Made by a program: the position numbers and the translations under genes. The notes below the pieces were generated by a model that worked only from the letters and a program-made list of their open reading frames with translations, ran no database searches and was not told the origin of the DNA. Shown piece by piece: positions 33,171 through 42,296 of a DNA stretch of 64,000 bases. The stretch is from the NCBI GenBank assembly GCA_029213195.1, contig JARGNI010000026.1, forward strand, positions 1 to 64,000, read 5' to 3'. The number at the start of each line of letters is the position of its first letter. Within the stretch, counting starts at the first letter, position 1. Source of the stretch: Verrucomicrobiales bacterium (lineage in GTDB: Bacteria; Verrucomicrobiota; Verrucomicrobiia; Verrucomicrobiales; DEV007).

Positions 33171-34442
33171 TTGAAAGCGAATCCCAGAATTGCCATCGTT
33201 GGTCTCGGCTATGTCGGACTTCCCCTAGCGGTTTGTTTCGCTCGGAAGTTTGACGTGATTGGTTTTGATATCGATCAGGGACGGATTTCCGAGCTCGAAA
33301 GAAATCACGATCGAACACGAGAGGTCGCGGAAGAGACGCTCGAAAAAAGCACGCTCGGTTTCAGTTGCGAGGCGGAGGATCTTCGGACTGCAGATGTGAT
33401 CATCGTCACGGTGCCGACCCCGATCGATGAACACAAGCAACCAGATCTTCGTCCCTTGCTAGGCGCTTCGGCTACCGTGGGAAAAAATCTCACCGCCGGC
33501 AGCATCGTCGTCTACGAATCGACGGTGTATCCCGGGGCTACGGAAGAAGATTGTATTCCGATCCTGGAGAAGGAGAGCGGTCTGCGATGGAAGACCGATT
33601 TTCACGTGGGCTATTCTCCCGAGCGAATCAATCCTGGAGACAAAGAGCACACCGTGGATCAGATCCTCAAGGTGGTTTCCGGGGATACCGAAGAAGTCGC
33701 CGAGTATCTTTCAACTCTCTACGGCGAGATCATCACCGCAGGAATTTTTACGGCAGCCTCCATCAAAACGGCTGAAGCCGCGAAGGTCATCGAGAACTGT
33801 CAGCGCGACATCAACATCGCTTTCGTCAACGAGCTGGCTCTCATCTTTCAGCGAATGGGAATCGATACTCAGAGCGTTCTCGAAGCCGCCGGAACGAAGT
33901 GGAATTTTCTTCCCTTCAAACCGGGGCTCGTGGGAGGTCACTGCATCGGAGTGGATCCCTATTACCTGACTCACAAAGCCGAGTCGATCGGGTATCACCC
34001 CCAGATCATTCTGGCCGGTCGAAGAATCAACGACGGGATGGGCGCTCACGTTGCCAATCGCGTCGTGAAGCTGATGATCCAGCGCGACCGACGGGTCAGG
34101 GGAGCGAAAGTGCTTATCCTGGGAATCACCTTCAAGGAAAATTGTCCCGACATTCGGAACTCTCGGGTGATCGATATCATTCGCGAGTTGGAGGAGTTTG
34201 GTATCGAAGTTCATGCCTACGATCCCTGGGCGGACCCGGAGGAGGTGAAGGAAGAGTATGGGATCACTCTTTGCGATCTCGCGGCAGGCTCCAGCGGTTC
34301 GGAACGCTACGACGCGATTGTCCACGCGGTCGCCCATCGGTCCTTCGAAAACCTCGACCTGTCCCGGTTGGGCAGCGAAGACGCCATTCTCTACGACGTG
34401 AAATCGAGTCTCTCGGTCGACGAGATCGATGAGCGTCTCTAG
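33171..34442 (+). CDS. UDP-N-acetylhexosamine 6-dehydrogenase (WbpA/WbpO/TviB type)
   Basis: A 423-residue nucleotide-sugar dehydrogenase. I start it at TTG 33171, which places the dinucleotide-binding strand [15 protein letters not shown] at residue 6. The catalytic residues are visible: Lys205 in [19 protein letters not shown] and Cys258 in [18 protein letters not shown]+ is used twice to oxidise C6 to a uronate. [16 protein letters not shown] and [13 protein letters not shown] are closest to the UDP-GalNAc/GlcNAc group. It follows the aminotransferase by 29 bp and precedes the flippase by 12 bp. Amidation of the resulting uronate by an asparagine-synthase-like enzyme (45655) is possible. 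Confidence 0.9.
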   Translation: MKANPRIAIVGLGYVGLPLAVCFARKFDVIGFDIDQGRISELERNHDRTREVAEETLEKSTLGFSCEAEDLRTADVIIVTVPTPIDEHKQPDLRPLLGASATVGKNLTAGSIVVYESTVYPGATEEDCIPILEKESGLRWKTDFHVGYSPERINPGDKEHTVDQILKVVSGDTEEVAEYLSTLYGEIITAGIFTAASIKTAEAAKVIENCQRDINIAFVNELALIFQRMGIDTQSVLEAAGTKWNFLPFKPGLVGGHCIGVDPYYLTHKAESIGYHPQIILAGRRINDGMGAHVANRVVKLMIQRDRRVRGAKVLILGITFKENCPDIRNSRVIDIIRELEEFGIEVHAYDPWADPEEVKEEYGITLCDLAAGSSGSERYDAIVHAVAHRSFENLDLSRLGSEDAILYDVKSSLSVDEIDERL

Positions 34443-34454
34443 TCGATAACCATT

Positions 34455-36206
34455 TTGAATCCACTCAAAAAATTTCTCTCGATCATGACGCCTCCCGAGA
34501 GGAAGCGTCTCGTCTGGGTGGTGTTGTTGATGGCTTTCGGCGTGGGGCTCGAAGCCCTGACGCTTGGTCTCGTGGCTCCGGCCTCATCGATTATTTTTGG
34601 TGAGAAGAGGGAGGAGTTCTTGTCTCTTCTCCCTGGTAGCCTAGGTAATTTGGATCCCAGCCTACTGATCGCCATCCTACTTTTTGTAGGCATTCTTTTC
34701 GTCGTCCTCAAGAATGTGATCATCGGATACCAGATCCGGGTCCAATTCGGATTCATCGCCAAGGCGAAGCAGTCCGTTTCTTCACGACTATTTTCCAATT
34801 ATCTTCGCGCTCCGTATTCCTTCCATCTTACGCATAATTCCTCGGCCTTGATCCGGAATGTGGTCAACGAGGTCAATGAGTTCGAGCTTCGTGTGTTGAT
34901 GCCTTGGATGTTGCTTCTGAGTGAGGGCTTGGTGACCTTTGGACTGATTACGGTGTTGCTGGTCCTGAATCCGATCAACACCCTCGCAGTGGGGCTGCTC
35001 CTCGGATTGGGAGGAGCGGGATACCTTCTCGTGACGCGAGGCAGGGTGGATCGCTGGGGGCACGTTCGATTGGAAAATGAGGAGCTGAGAATTCGATCTG
35101 TCCAACAAGGCTTGGGTGGGATCAAGGAAGTAAAGCTTCTCGGTCTCGAGGATGTTCTCCTCGAGGACTACAAGATCTACAACAAGAGCTCCGCCGAGGC
35201 CTTCGCCGCCCAGGCATTCTTCAGCCAGGTTCCGAGGTTGCTACTCGAGGTGATTGCCTTGAGTGCTGTCATTGTCGTTGTGTTCATCTCCTTTCTCAGC
35301 GGCCTCGATACGGAAGAGATGGTCACGAGTCTCGGTCTTCTCGCTGTAGCTGCATTCCGGTTGTTGCCTTCGACGAATCGAATTATCTCGGCCTGCAGTT
35401 CGCTGAAATTCGGAGCGGCTTCTCTGAACAATGTCGCCCAGGAGCTGGCTGAAAGTGAAAAGGTGGAACAATTTTTGTCCGAGCAACGCGAGAGCGAACC
35501 GATCACTTTTTCTTCATCGATCGATATCGAAGGGTTGAGCTACCAGTACCGAGAGGATAGCAAAAAGGTCCTCGATCAGATCTCTCTGAAAATCCCCCAC
35601 AACGCCTTCGTTGGGGTAATCGGGGAGAGTGGAAGTGGAAAAAGTACGCTCGTGGATGTGATTCTCGGATTGCTTCCTCCCACCGAGGGGCAAGTCAAAG
35701 TGGACGGAGTGCCGATCTCCTCGAACCTGAGGTCCTGGCAGGAAAAGATTGCCTACGTCCCGCAGCATATCTACCTCGCAGATACCTCGATTCGAAAGAA
35801 CGTGGCTTTCGGGATTCCTGACAACGAGATTTCGTCAGAGCGGGTCGAGGAGATGCTGAAGCTTGCTCACCTCGAAAGTCTCATAGCGGACCTCGAAGAA
35901 GGCATTGAAACCGAAGTCGGAGAGCGGGGAGTGCGACTCAGCGGAGGTCAATGTCAGAGAATCGGAGTGGCGCGCGCCTTGTATCGAGATCCCGATGTGA
36001 TCGTGTTTGACGAAGCGACCAGCGCCTTGGATGATGACTCACAAGAAAAGGTGATGGATGCGATCAAAGGATTGAAAGGCTCGCGAACCATCATCATGAT
36101 TTCCCATCGACTTTCGACGATCGATTATTGCGATGTGGTTTTCGAGTTGAAGGGTGGGAAAGCTGGCCCTCTCGTGTCTCCTGAATCTGTTCTCGAAAGT
36201 AGGTAA
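34455..36206 (+). CDS. ABC transporter with fused membrane and ATPase domains (MsbA/PglK-like flippase)
   Basis: A 583-residue half-transporter starting at TTG 34455. Residues ~1-320 carry six membrane helices (type IV exporter fold), and ~340-583 an ATPase with Walker A GESGSGKST, Q-loop AYVPQHIYLADTSI, signature LSGGQCQRIG, and Walker B VIVFDEATSALDD. As a homodimer it would flip a lipid-linked oligosaccharide across the inner membrane, like Campylobacter PglK. No Wzx-type flippase is present in the window, so this protein probably fills that role, and Wzy-type proteins are present (55166, 56443). MsbA-like lipid A transport is the alternative. Confidence 0.85.
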   Translation: MNPLKKFLSIMTPPERKRLVWVVLLMAFGVGLEALTLGLVAPASSIIFGEKREEFLSLLPGSLGNLDPSLLIAILLFVGILFVVLKNVIIGYQIRVQFGFIAKAKQSVSSRLFSNYLRAPYSFHLTHNSSALIRNVVNEVNEFELRVLMPWMLLLSEGLVTFGLITVLLVLNPINTLAVGLLLGLGGAGYLLVTRGRVDRWGHVRLENEELRIRSVQQGLGGIKEVKLLGLEDVLLEDYKIYNKSSAEAFAAQAFFSQVPRLLLEVIALSAVIVVVFISFLSGLDTEEMVTSLGLLAVAAFRLLPSTNRIISACSSLKFGAASLNNVAQELAESEKVEQFLSEQRESEPITFSSSIDIEGLSYQYREDSKKVLDQISLKIPHNAFVGVIGESGSGKSTLVDVILGLLPPTEGQVKVDGVPISSNLRSWQEKIAYVPQHIYLADTSIRKNVAFGIPDNEISSERVEEMLKLAHLESLIADLEEGIETEVGERGVRLSGGQCQRIGVARALYRDPDVIVFDEATSALDDDSQEKVMDAIKGLKGSRTIIMISHRLSTIDYCDVVFELKGGKAGPLVSPESVLESR

Positions 36207-36262
36207 CCCACCCCCAGCTGGATTCTGGAAGGATTCTCTCAATTTCGCAAAAACCCAAATTT

Positions 36263-37360
36263 ATGAATACGCCTCTATTTAAAGTCTTCATGCCGGAATC
36301 GGTAATTCCGAAGCTTCAAGAAACTCTATTCAGCGGATATATCGCGGAAGGTGAGAAAGTTTTCGAGCTCTCGAAGCAGATGCGTGAGTTCGTAGGAAAC
36401 GAGAATCTTGTTCTCATGAATTCCTGTACTTCCGCTCTCGCAATCGCATTGAGGCTTTCGGGGACCAAACATGGTTCCGAAGTCATTTCGACCCCATTGA
36501 CTTGTGTCGCTGCGAACCAGGCAATCTCGTCCCTGGGTGCGAATGTTGTCTGGGCAGATGTGGAAAAGGAAACGGGGATGGTGGACCCATCGACGCTGGA
36601 GGATCTGATCACGGAGAAGACCACCGCAATCATGATTCTGCATAAGGAAGGGGATCCAGCCAAGCTGGATGAGATCCTGACAATTGCTCATCGCCATGGG
36701 ATCAAAATGGTTGAAGACGCTGCCCACGCGATCGGCGCCGAATACAAAGGAAAGAAAATCGGGAGTTATGGGGACTTTGCCTGTTTCTCATTCCAGGCGA
36801 TCAAGCACATCACGACCGGAGATGGAGGAGCTCTGGCTTGTGGTGATCCGGAAGACGCCGCCAGAGCAAGAAAGATGAAGTGGCTCGGAGTGGATAAAGA
36901 GAAAACCTATGCCGGTAGTCCGTGGCTCGAAGACATCGATGACTGGGGCTATAAGGCGAATATGCATGATATTTCTGCCACGATCGGGTTGGAAATGATG
37001 CCTCACTTGCAGTCCATCATCGATGCCCACAACCGGAATGGCAGATTGCTCGACGAGCTCCTGCAAGGAGTCTCCGGCATAAATCTCGTCCCACGTTCCG
37101 AGGAGCATTTTTCGACTTACTGGGCCTATTGCCTTCTGGTTGAGGAGAGAGAGAAGCTGATGAAAAAGCTGGCCGATCATGGATTTGGTTCAGGGCAGAT
37201 CCATCCCCGAAATGACCGTTACAGTTTGTTTGCGTATGCAAACAGAGAGTTGCCGGGTGTTGATTATTTCGATCCTCGTGAGTTGGCCATTCCTTGTGGA
37301 TGGTGGATGGAGAAAGAGGACGTCGGCAGGTTGGCTGATGTAATCAAGAGTGGCTGGTAG
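36263..37360 (+). CDS. DegT-family nucleotide-sugar aminotransferase (second)
   Basis: A 365-residue PLP enzyme, distinct from the one at 32050. Lys181 in FSFQAIKHITTGDGGAL binds PLP, and VEDAAHAIGAEYKGKKIG holds the cofactor Asp. The sequence around PLTCVAANQAISSLGANVVWADV is like GDP-perosamine or 4-keto-6-deoxy-sugar aminotransferases. It directly precedes CapG-, cupin-, CapE- and LpxD-like genes with 21-35 bp spacing. A C4 amination of the 4-keto sugar made by the CapE-like enzyme is thus likely (inference). The DNA here is more A+T-rich than the region before it. Confidence 0.88.
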   Translation: MNTPLFKVFMPESVIPKLQETLFSGYIAEGEKVFELSKQMREFVGNENLVLMNSCTSALAIALRLSGTKHGSEVISTPLTCVAANQAISSLGANVVWADVEKETGMVDPSTLEDLITEKTTAIMILHKEGDPAKLDEILTIAHRHGIKMVEDAAHAIGAEYKGKKIGSYGDFACFSFQAIKHITTGDGGALACGDPEDAARARKMKWLGVDKEKTYAGSPWLEDIDDWGYKANMHDISATIGLEMMPHLQSIIDAHNRNGRLLDELLQGVSGINLVPRSEEHFSTYWAYCLLVEEREKLMKKLADHGFGSGQIHPRNDRYSLFAYANRELPGVDYFDPRELAIPCGWWMEKEDVGRLADVIKSGW

Positions 37361-37381
37361 AAACCAAATTTATATATCCTT

Positions 37382-38506
37382 ATGAAAGTAATGACCATCG
37401 TAGGTACTCGCCCGGAGATTATCCGGATGGCGAGTATCATCAAGAAACTGGACCAATATTGTGATCATGTTCTTGTCCATACTGGGCAAAATTATGATTA
37501 CGAACTGAACAAAGTCTTTTTCGAAGACCTTGAATTGCGAGATCCTGACCACGTTCTCGACGTTCGTTCGGACACTCTTCATGGACAACTCGGGAACATT
37601 ATTTCGCAGACCGGCGACATTATTTCCCGGATCATGCCGGATGCTGTTGTCGTTCTTGGAGATACCAATTCTGCGCTTTCGGTAATCAACGCCAAGCGAT
37701 TGAAGATCCCGATTTTTCATATCGAGGCAGGTGATCGATCCTTCGACGAGAATGTTCCGGAAGAGCTGAATCGTCGGCTCGTCGACCACACGGCTGACGT
37801 GAATCTCGCCTACACGGAGTACAGTCGACGAAATCTCCTGCGAGAAGGCATTCATCCCAATAAGATCTTCGTGATCGGGAGCCCAATTCGCGAGGTCTAT
37901 CTCGATATGTGGGACAAGTTTGAGTCCTCGAATATTCTCTCCGAGTTGAATCTTGAGAAAGGGGATTTCTTCACCGCGAGTATTCACCGGGAAGAGAACG
38001 TCGATCTACCGGGTCGTCTCGAGACAATGGTCGATAGTTACAATGCTCTTTGTGAGCGTTACGACATGCCCATCGTGGTTTCGACCCACCCAAGAACTCG
38101 TGTGCGGCTCGAGCAGCAGGGTTTGCTGGAGAAAAGCGACAAGCGCATCATCTGGCACAAGCCGTTTGGCCTGATCGATTTCATCTGGCTCCAAGTCAAT
38201 TCCTTCTGCGTGGTTTCCGACAGTGGGACGATTCACGAGGATTCAAGCATCCTGGGCTTCCCGGCGATCGCAATTCGGAAATCGACGGAGAAAGCGGAAT
38301 CAATCGACGCAGGTCACTGTGTGGTGACTGGCTTGGAGTCTGAATCGGTGCTCGATTCAGTGAACATCGCGGTGACGGAAAAGATCGATCCAGTCGAGTC
38401 TCCCGTTCCTGACGCCTACACGCCTCGTCGTGTTGCGAACAAGGTGGCGCGAATCGTAGTTGGTATGACCAAGATCGTCGACGAACGCGTCTGGGGGAAG
38501 AAGTAG
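37382..38506 (+). CDS. UDP-HexNAc 2-epimerase (WecB/CapG/FnlC-like)
   Basis: A 374-residue epimerase of the GT-B fold. It starts MKVMTIVGTRPEIIRMASII, and holds HTGQNYDYELNKVFF, GDTNSALSV, HIEAGDRSFDENVPEELNRRLVDH, and SDSGTIHEDSSILGFPAIAIR, all standard for the UDP-GlcNAc 2-epimerase group. The form with 'AGDRSFD' rather than 'AGLRS' is that of CapG/WbjD/FnlC, which epimerises C2 of UDP-6-deoxy-L-talo-HexNAc in L-FucNAc synthesis. Its neighbours (cupin, CapE-like) support this reading. It starts 21 bp after the aminotransferase. Confidence 0.88.
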   Translation: MKVMTIVGTRPEIIRMASIIKKLDQYCDHVLVHTGQNYDYELNKVFFEDLELRDPDHVLDVRSDTLHGQLGNIISQTGDIISRIMPDAVVVLGDTNSALSVINAKRLKIPIFHIEAGDRSFDENVPEELNRRLVDHTADVNLAYTEYSRRNLLREGIHPNKIFVIGSPIREVYLDMWDKFESSNILSELNLEKGDFFTASIHREENVDLPGRLETMVDSYNALCERYDMPIVVSTHPRTRVRLEQQGLLEKSDKRIIWHKPFGLIDFIWLQVNSFCVVSDSGTIHEDSSILGFPAIAIRKSTEKAESIDAGHCVVTGLESESVLDSVNIAVTEKIDPVESPVPDAYTPRRVANKVARIVVGMTKIVDERVWGKK

Positions 38507-38516
38507 GATCAAAGAG

Positions 38517-38945
38517 ATGAGCAAGTGGAAATCTCCATGGGAGCTGAGGAATCCGAATTTCTATGAGGACCCTCGGGGGGGACTCTTCGAGGTTCTTCGA
38601 TTCAAGGATGACGAAGTTCCTGGAGTCGGGCAAATCTACACGTTCTCGATTGCCCCCGGGATGCGTCGGGGAGATCACTACCACAAGAAGAAGGAGGAAT
38701 GGTTTACGTGCGTGAGTGGGACTGCCATCGTTCTTCTCAGTTCGGATGATGGGAAATGCGAGGCCATTGAACTCTCCGCTACGAAACCAGGGGTGATCTA
38801 TTCCGCACCTGGTACCTCTCATGCGTTGGTCAACGAGAAGAGCGAGCCTGCCGTGATCGTTTCCTACGGATCCAAGCAGCACGATCCGGATGATCCGGAT
38901 ACGTTTGCAAATGAGGCTTATCCTGGATGGACGGGGGCTTCCTGA
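38517..38945 (+). CDS. Cupin resembling the C-terminal domain of CapF/WbjC
   Basis: A 142-residue single cupin. It has the glycine-poor cupin motif 1 GDHYHKKKEEWFTCVSG with two His, and motif 2 YSAPGTSHALVNEKSE. In S. aureus CapF this domain epimerises C3 of the 4-keto sugar, and an N-terminal SDR reductase follows on the same chain. Here only the cupin is encoded and no reductase lies beside it, so the 4-keto group may be used by the aminotransferase at 36263 instead. It lies between CapG- and CapE-like genes (10 and 35 bp gaps), reversed from the capEFG order. Confidence 0.82.
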   Translation: MSKWKSPWELRNPNFYEDPRGGLFEVLRFKDDEVPGVGQIYTFSIAPGMRRGDHYHKKKEEWFTCVSGTAIVLLSSDDGKCEAIELSATKPGVIYSAPGTSHALVNEKSEPAVIVSYGSKQHDPDDPDTFANEAYPGWTGAS

Positions 38946-38980
38946 GATTTCTTCTCAAATAACAAACGAGAGATTAGAAT

Positions 38981-39988
38981 ATGTTGGACGGAAAAAGAAT
39001 TCTGGTTACAGGCGGAACGGGTTCCTTCGGGAATCACTTTGTCGATTTTTTGACGAAAAAGTACGACTGTGAGGAAATCATTATCTACAGTCGGGATGAG
39101 CTGAAACAATACCAGTTTCGAATCGATCACGAGGCGGGGAATCTCAGTTTCGTGATTGGCGACGTTCGCGATCGTGATGCGATTCGTGATGCGATGAAGG
39201 GGGTGGATTTCGTGTTTCACGCGGCAGCATTGAAACAGGTTCCGTCCTGTGAGTTTCACCCAATGGAAGCGGTGAAGACGAACGTGACCGGCACGGCAAA
39301 TGTCCTCGATGCAGCGGAGGCAGAAGGTGTCTCCAAGGTGGTTGTCCTCAGCACCGACAAGGCGGTCTATCCGATCAATGCAATGGGGATCTCGAAGGCG
39401 ATGATGGAGAAAATCACACTCGCGAAGGCGGTTCAGACGCGAACGGATACGGTCTTTTGCGGAGTTCGTTATGGGAACGTGATGTACTCGAGAGGTTCGA
39501 TCATTCCCCGGTTCATCGCCCAGATTAAAAATGGAGAACCGCTTACGATTACACACCCGGATATGACGCGGTTCCTTCTGCCTCTTCCGGTTGCGGTCGA
39601 ACTCGTCGCCTTTGCCATGGAAGAGGGGAAGGGAGGTGATCTCTTCGTTCGAAAAGCACCTGCTGCTACGGTAGAAGTGGTCGCCAAAGCACTACTCAAG
39701 ATGTTTGGTGGAGACAACGAGTTGCTGAATATCGGCATTCGTGCCGGGGAGAAGATGCACGAAACGCTGGTGACGAAGGAAGAGCTTCATCGTGCCCGTG
39801 AGTTCGATGACTATTATCAGGTCACATCCGAGGCTGGAGAGGACTACGACAAGTACTATCGCGAGGGGGTTAGTCGGGAGATTCCGGATGACGGATACAC
39901 TTCGGAGAATACCGAGCGACTTGATGTCGACGGTGCGGTGGAACTCCTCAAGACGCTACCTCAGGTGCAAGCTGAATTGAACCAATGA
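38981..39988 (+). CDS. CapE/WbjB/FnlA-like UDP-GlcNAc 4,6-dehydratase/5-epimerase
   Basis: A 335-residue SDR of the polysaccharide-synthesis CapD short form. Cofactor motif VTGGTGSFGNHF (8-19) is present. Catalytic region STDKAVYPINAMGISKAMME has the Lys pair and replaces the usual Tyr with Met, as in CapE and PseB relatives. The substrate region DMTRFLLPLPVAVELV is typical. It would convert UDP-GlcNAc to 4-keto-6-deoxy-L-sugars by dehydration and 5-epimerisation. Its ATGA overlap with the next gene (39985) couples it to the LpxD-like acyltransferase. It lies 35 bp after the cupin. Confidence 0.9.
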   Translation: MLDGKRILVTGGTGSFGNHFVDFLTKKYDCEEIIIYSRDELKQYQFRIDHEAGNLSFVIGDVRDRDAIRDAMKGVDFVFHAAALKQVPSCEFHPMEAVKTNVTGTANVLDAAEAEGVSKVVVLSTDKAVYPINAMGISKAMMEKITLAKAVQTRTDTVFCGVRYGNVMYSRGSIIPRFIAQIKNGEPLTITHPDMTRFLLPLPVAVELVAFAMEEGKGGDLFVRKAPAATVEVVAKALLKMFGGDNELLNIGIRAGEKMHETLVTKEELHRAREFDDYYQVTSEAGEDYDKYYREGVSREIPDDGYTSENTERLDVDGAVELLKTLPQVQAELNQ

Positions 39989-40881
39989 TTCCTCGAGAGT
40001 TTCTCTCTGATCTGCTCGGGGTTGAGATTCCCGAAGACCTCGATGTCGAGTCCCTTGGGCACATCGGGTTTACCGAGCACGACCGGCCGAAGATGCTCGT
40101 GTTTTGTGAGTCGGAGAAATACCTCGATTCCATCGACAACGAGTCTGTTTCTGCCGTGTTGACGAACAACGAACTCGTGGACAAGGTCAGGGACCTAGGG
40201 AAAGTTCCCGTGGTGGTAGATGATCCTCGAGACGCCTTTCAGGTTGTCAGAGATGCTTGGGCTCGAAAGATCTATCTCGAGGAGCCTAGCTCGGTCTCGA
40301 GTGGGGCGGATATTCATCCCAGTGCGGTCATCTCCAATTACAATGTCCAAATCGAAGAAGGGGCAGTCATCGAGCCCAATGTTACGATCTTGAATGACGT
40401 GAAGATAGGCAAAGGTGTTTTTATTGGTGCCGGAACGGTTCTGGGAACTGCCTTTGATCTCAAGATTTCCAAACAGGGCAACATATCAAGGAATTTTCAC
40501 GATGGGCGGGTCATGTTGGAAGAAGGAGTCGAAATTCATTCCAACTGCACGGTAGACAAGGGGAACAGCTTTCACGGGGACACCATCCTGCGAAGGAACG
40601 TGAAGGTGAGTCATCAGTGCTACATCGGGCATTCCACTCAGATCGACACGGCAACATTTGTGATGGCGAATGTTTCGATTGCTGGTGGTGCGAAGATCGG
40701 GAAGTCGGTAGTGATTGATCCCGGTGCCCGAATCTGCTCTTTCGTAAACGTTGGCGACAGGGTGAGGATCACGACGGGTTCGGTGGTTGCCTACGATGTT
40801 GAAGAAGGGGAGCGGATCACAGGAAACTTCGCCGTGCCTCATGAGGTTTTCATGAACGAATACCGTGAGCGGACAAAATGA
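39985..40881 (+). CDS. LpxD-like hexapeptide-repeat UDP-sugar N-acyltransferase
   Basis: A 298-residue protein. Residues 1-100 resemble the uridine-binding N-domain of LpxD (LVFCESEKYLDSIDNESVSAVLTNN). From ~105 on, hexapeptide repeats build a left-handed beta-helix (DIHPSAVISNYNVQIEEGAVIEPNV, IGKGVFIGAGTVLG). A catalytic-type His lies in RRNVKVSHQCYIGHST. LpxD itself acylates UDP-3-acyl-GlcN; in this setting, after an aminotransferase and a CapE-like enzyme, N-acylation of a new amino sugar is more likely than lipid A synthesis. It forms a trimer in the family. It overlaps the CapE-like gene by 4 bp. Confidence 0.83.
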   Translation: MIPREFLSDLLGVEIPEDLDVESLGHIGFTEHDRPKMLVFCESEKYLDSIDNESVSAVLTNNELVDKVRDLGKVPVVVDDPRDAFQVVRDAWARKIYLEEPSSVSSGADIHPSAVISNYNVQIEEGAVIEPNVTILNDVKIGKGVFIGAGTVLGTAFDLKISKQGNISRNFHDGRVMLEEGVEIHSNCTVDKGNSFHGDTILRRNVKVSHQCYIGHSTQIDTATFVMANVSIAGGAKIGKSVVIDPGARICSFVNVGDRVRITTGSVVAYDVEEGERITGNFAVPHEVFMNEYRERTK

Positions 40882-41006
40882 GTTCAACGGCTCTGGGAGC
40901 CGGTGTTGTAAGCAATTTCGAGGTGCGCAGAACTCTCTGATTGTATCAACTTAGCTAAAGAGCGAGTTCAAAATTTGAAGTGCGGCATCGTGCTGCAGAC
41001 CTCTGG

Positions 41007-42197
41007 ATGAGGATCACAGCTCCCAAGTTCGGTGTGTTGTATGTGCAGCACACAACGCATGCCTCCTACTACGATGACTGGCTCGACGCGTTTTGTGAAG
41101 CCGGGGCGGAGCCTTACAATATTTTCAGGAAGTCGGAAGGAGAACGGCTCAAGGCCGACCTCGGCGATTTGGAAGGGCTCGTCTGCTTGCACTCAACGAC
41201 CGCAGACAATCTCTACTACCTGAAGAGCGTTTCGCCGATTCTCCAGTCGAGAAGAGGTCGCCTGGTCGTTTTTGTCGGCAACGAATACAATTCTGCTGGT
41301 GGAGGCATGGCTTCCAAGCGGTCTCTCTTGAAGGAGTTGGGAGCGCAGGTGGCAGCGTCGCAGTTGTTGCAGGAAACGTGTGATTGGCTCTACGAAGGAG
41401 TCTGCGAGAAGGCGGTCTCAGTTCCGCATGCCCTCAATCCGAAAGTGTTTGAAGCGGGGCCGGACTTTTCTTCGCGGCGTCGAGACTTGGGGGTCCGATC
41501 TTTCCGATACCCGGGCTTTCTCGGGGATGAAGAGCGAAATGGCCTTCTCCAACAAGTCACCCGAATGGCGGCAGGGGATGAAAGAGTCGACATCTCGACT
41601 ACAGAGCGACTTTCTCGAGAAGATTGGTGTGATTTCCTCAAGGATTCGGTTTCTACGATTTCAACCGAAGCTGGCTCCTATTTTCTGGAAAAGGACGACA
41701 CAATCGTTCGCGCGCTGGAAGAACGCTATCGCGAAGGGGGAGAAATATCGACCGACTCGCTGATATATCGTGTCGGGCAACGTCTGCCATCGGACATGAA
41801 GCGGAGAATCCGGGAATGGCTTTCCAAGACTTCAGGGGCCCCGGGCTACGAAGGTAGCTGGGCCGAGAAGATTCAGTTTTCCGATATTGAAGATGAGTTC
41901 TTCCCTGAAGAAAAGCGGTGCCCTTTCCACAGCAAAATTATCTCAGCGAGGCATCTCGAAGCCGTAGGCACCGGCACGATTCAGATCCTGCTCGAAGGAA
42001 GATACAACGATCTCTTGAAGGCCGGGGAACACTATCTTGAGCTCAGGAAAGACCTGAAGAATTTGTCAGAGTTGGTTGATGCTGTCCGCGAGCCTCAGCA
42101 GTTTGAAGAAATGACGAGAGACACTCGTGAGATGGTCATGTCCTCTCATACTCACCGCCATCGTGTTCAGCAGGTGCTTGGGGAAGTCTTCGCCTAG
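41007..42197 (+). CDS. GT-B glycosyltransferase-like protein, tandem paralogue 1
   Basis: From ATG 41007 the protein has 396 residues. It lacks signal peptide and membrane helices. Landmarks are YYDDWLDAFCEAG, LHSTTADNLYYL, RGRLVVFVGNEYN, VSVPHALNPKVF and ISTEAGSYFLEKDD, with a C-terminal SARHLEAVGTGTIQILLEGRYNDLL that resembles the donor-binding end of CgeB/group-1 glycosyltransferases. It is clearly homologous to the next gene along its full length. A 20-codon frame with ATGA overlap (40878-40940) precedes it and may be a remnant. A cytoplasmic glycosyltransferase adding one sugar of the repeat unit is the best reading. Confidence 0.7.
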   Translation: MRITAPKFGVLYVQHTTHASYYDDWLDAFCEAGAEPYNIFRKSEGERLKADLGDLEGLVCLHSTTADNLYYLKSVSPILQSRRGRLVVFVGNEYNSAGGGMASKRSLLKELGAQVAASQLLQETCDWLYEGVCEKAVSVPHALNPKVFEAGPDFSSRRRDLGVRSFRYPGFLGDEERNGLLQQVTRMAAGDERVDISTTERLSREDWCDFLKDSVSTISTEAGSYFLEKDDTIVRALEERYREGGEISTDSLIYRVGQRLPSDMKRRIREWLSKTSGAPGYEGSWAEKIQFSDIEDEFFPEEKRCPFHSKIISARHLEAVGTGTIQILLEGRYNDLLKAGEHYLELRKDLKNLSELVDAVREPQQFEEMTRDTREMVMSSHTHRHRVQQVLGEVFA

Positions 42198-42296
42198 TTA
42201 GCGCAAGAAGATAGGATTGAGGGGCGAGTTAAAAGAAGTCATTCCGATTCTACTCCTCATTCCACAATCGTCCGAATCGTCGTTCCGTAGTCAACA

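Noticed and set aside
40878-40940. 20-codon frame overlapping the LpxD-like stop (ATGA)
   Set aside because: Could be a remnant start, but it is too short to support as a gene.
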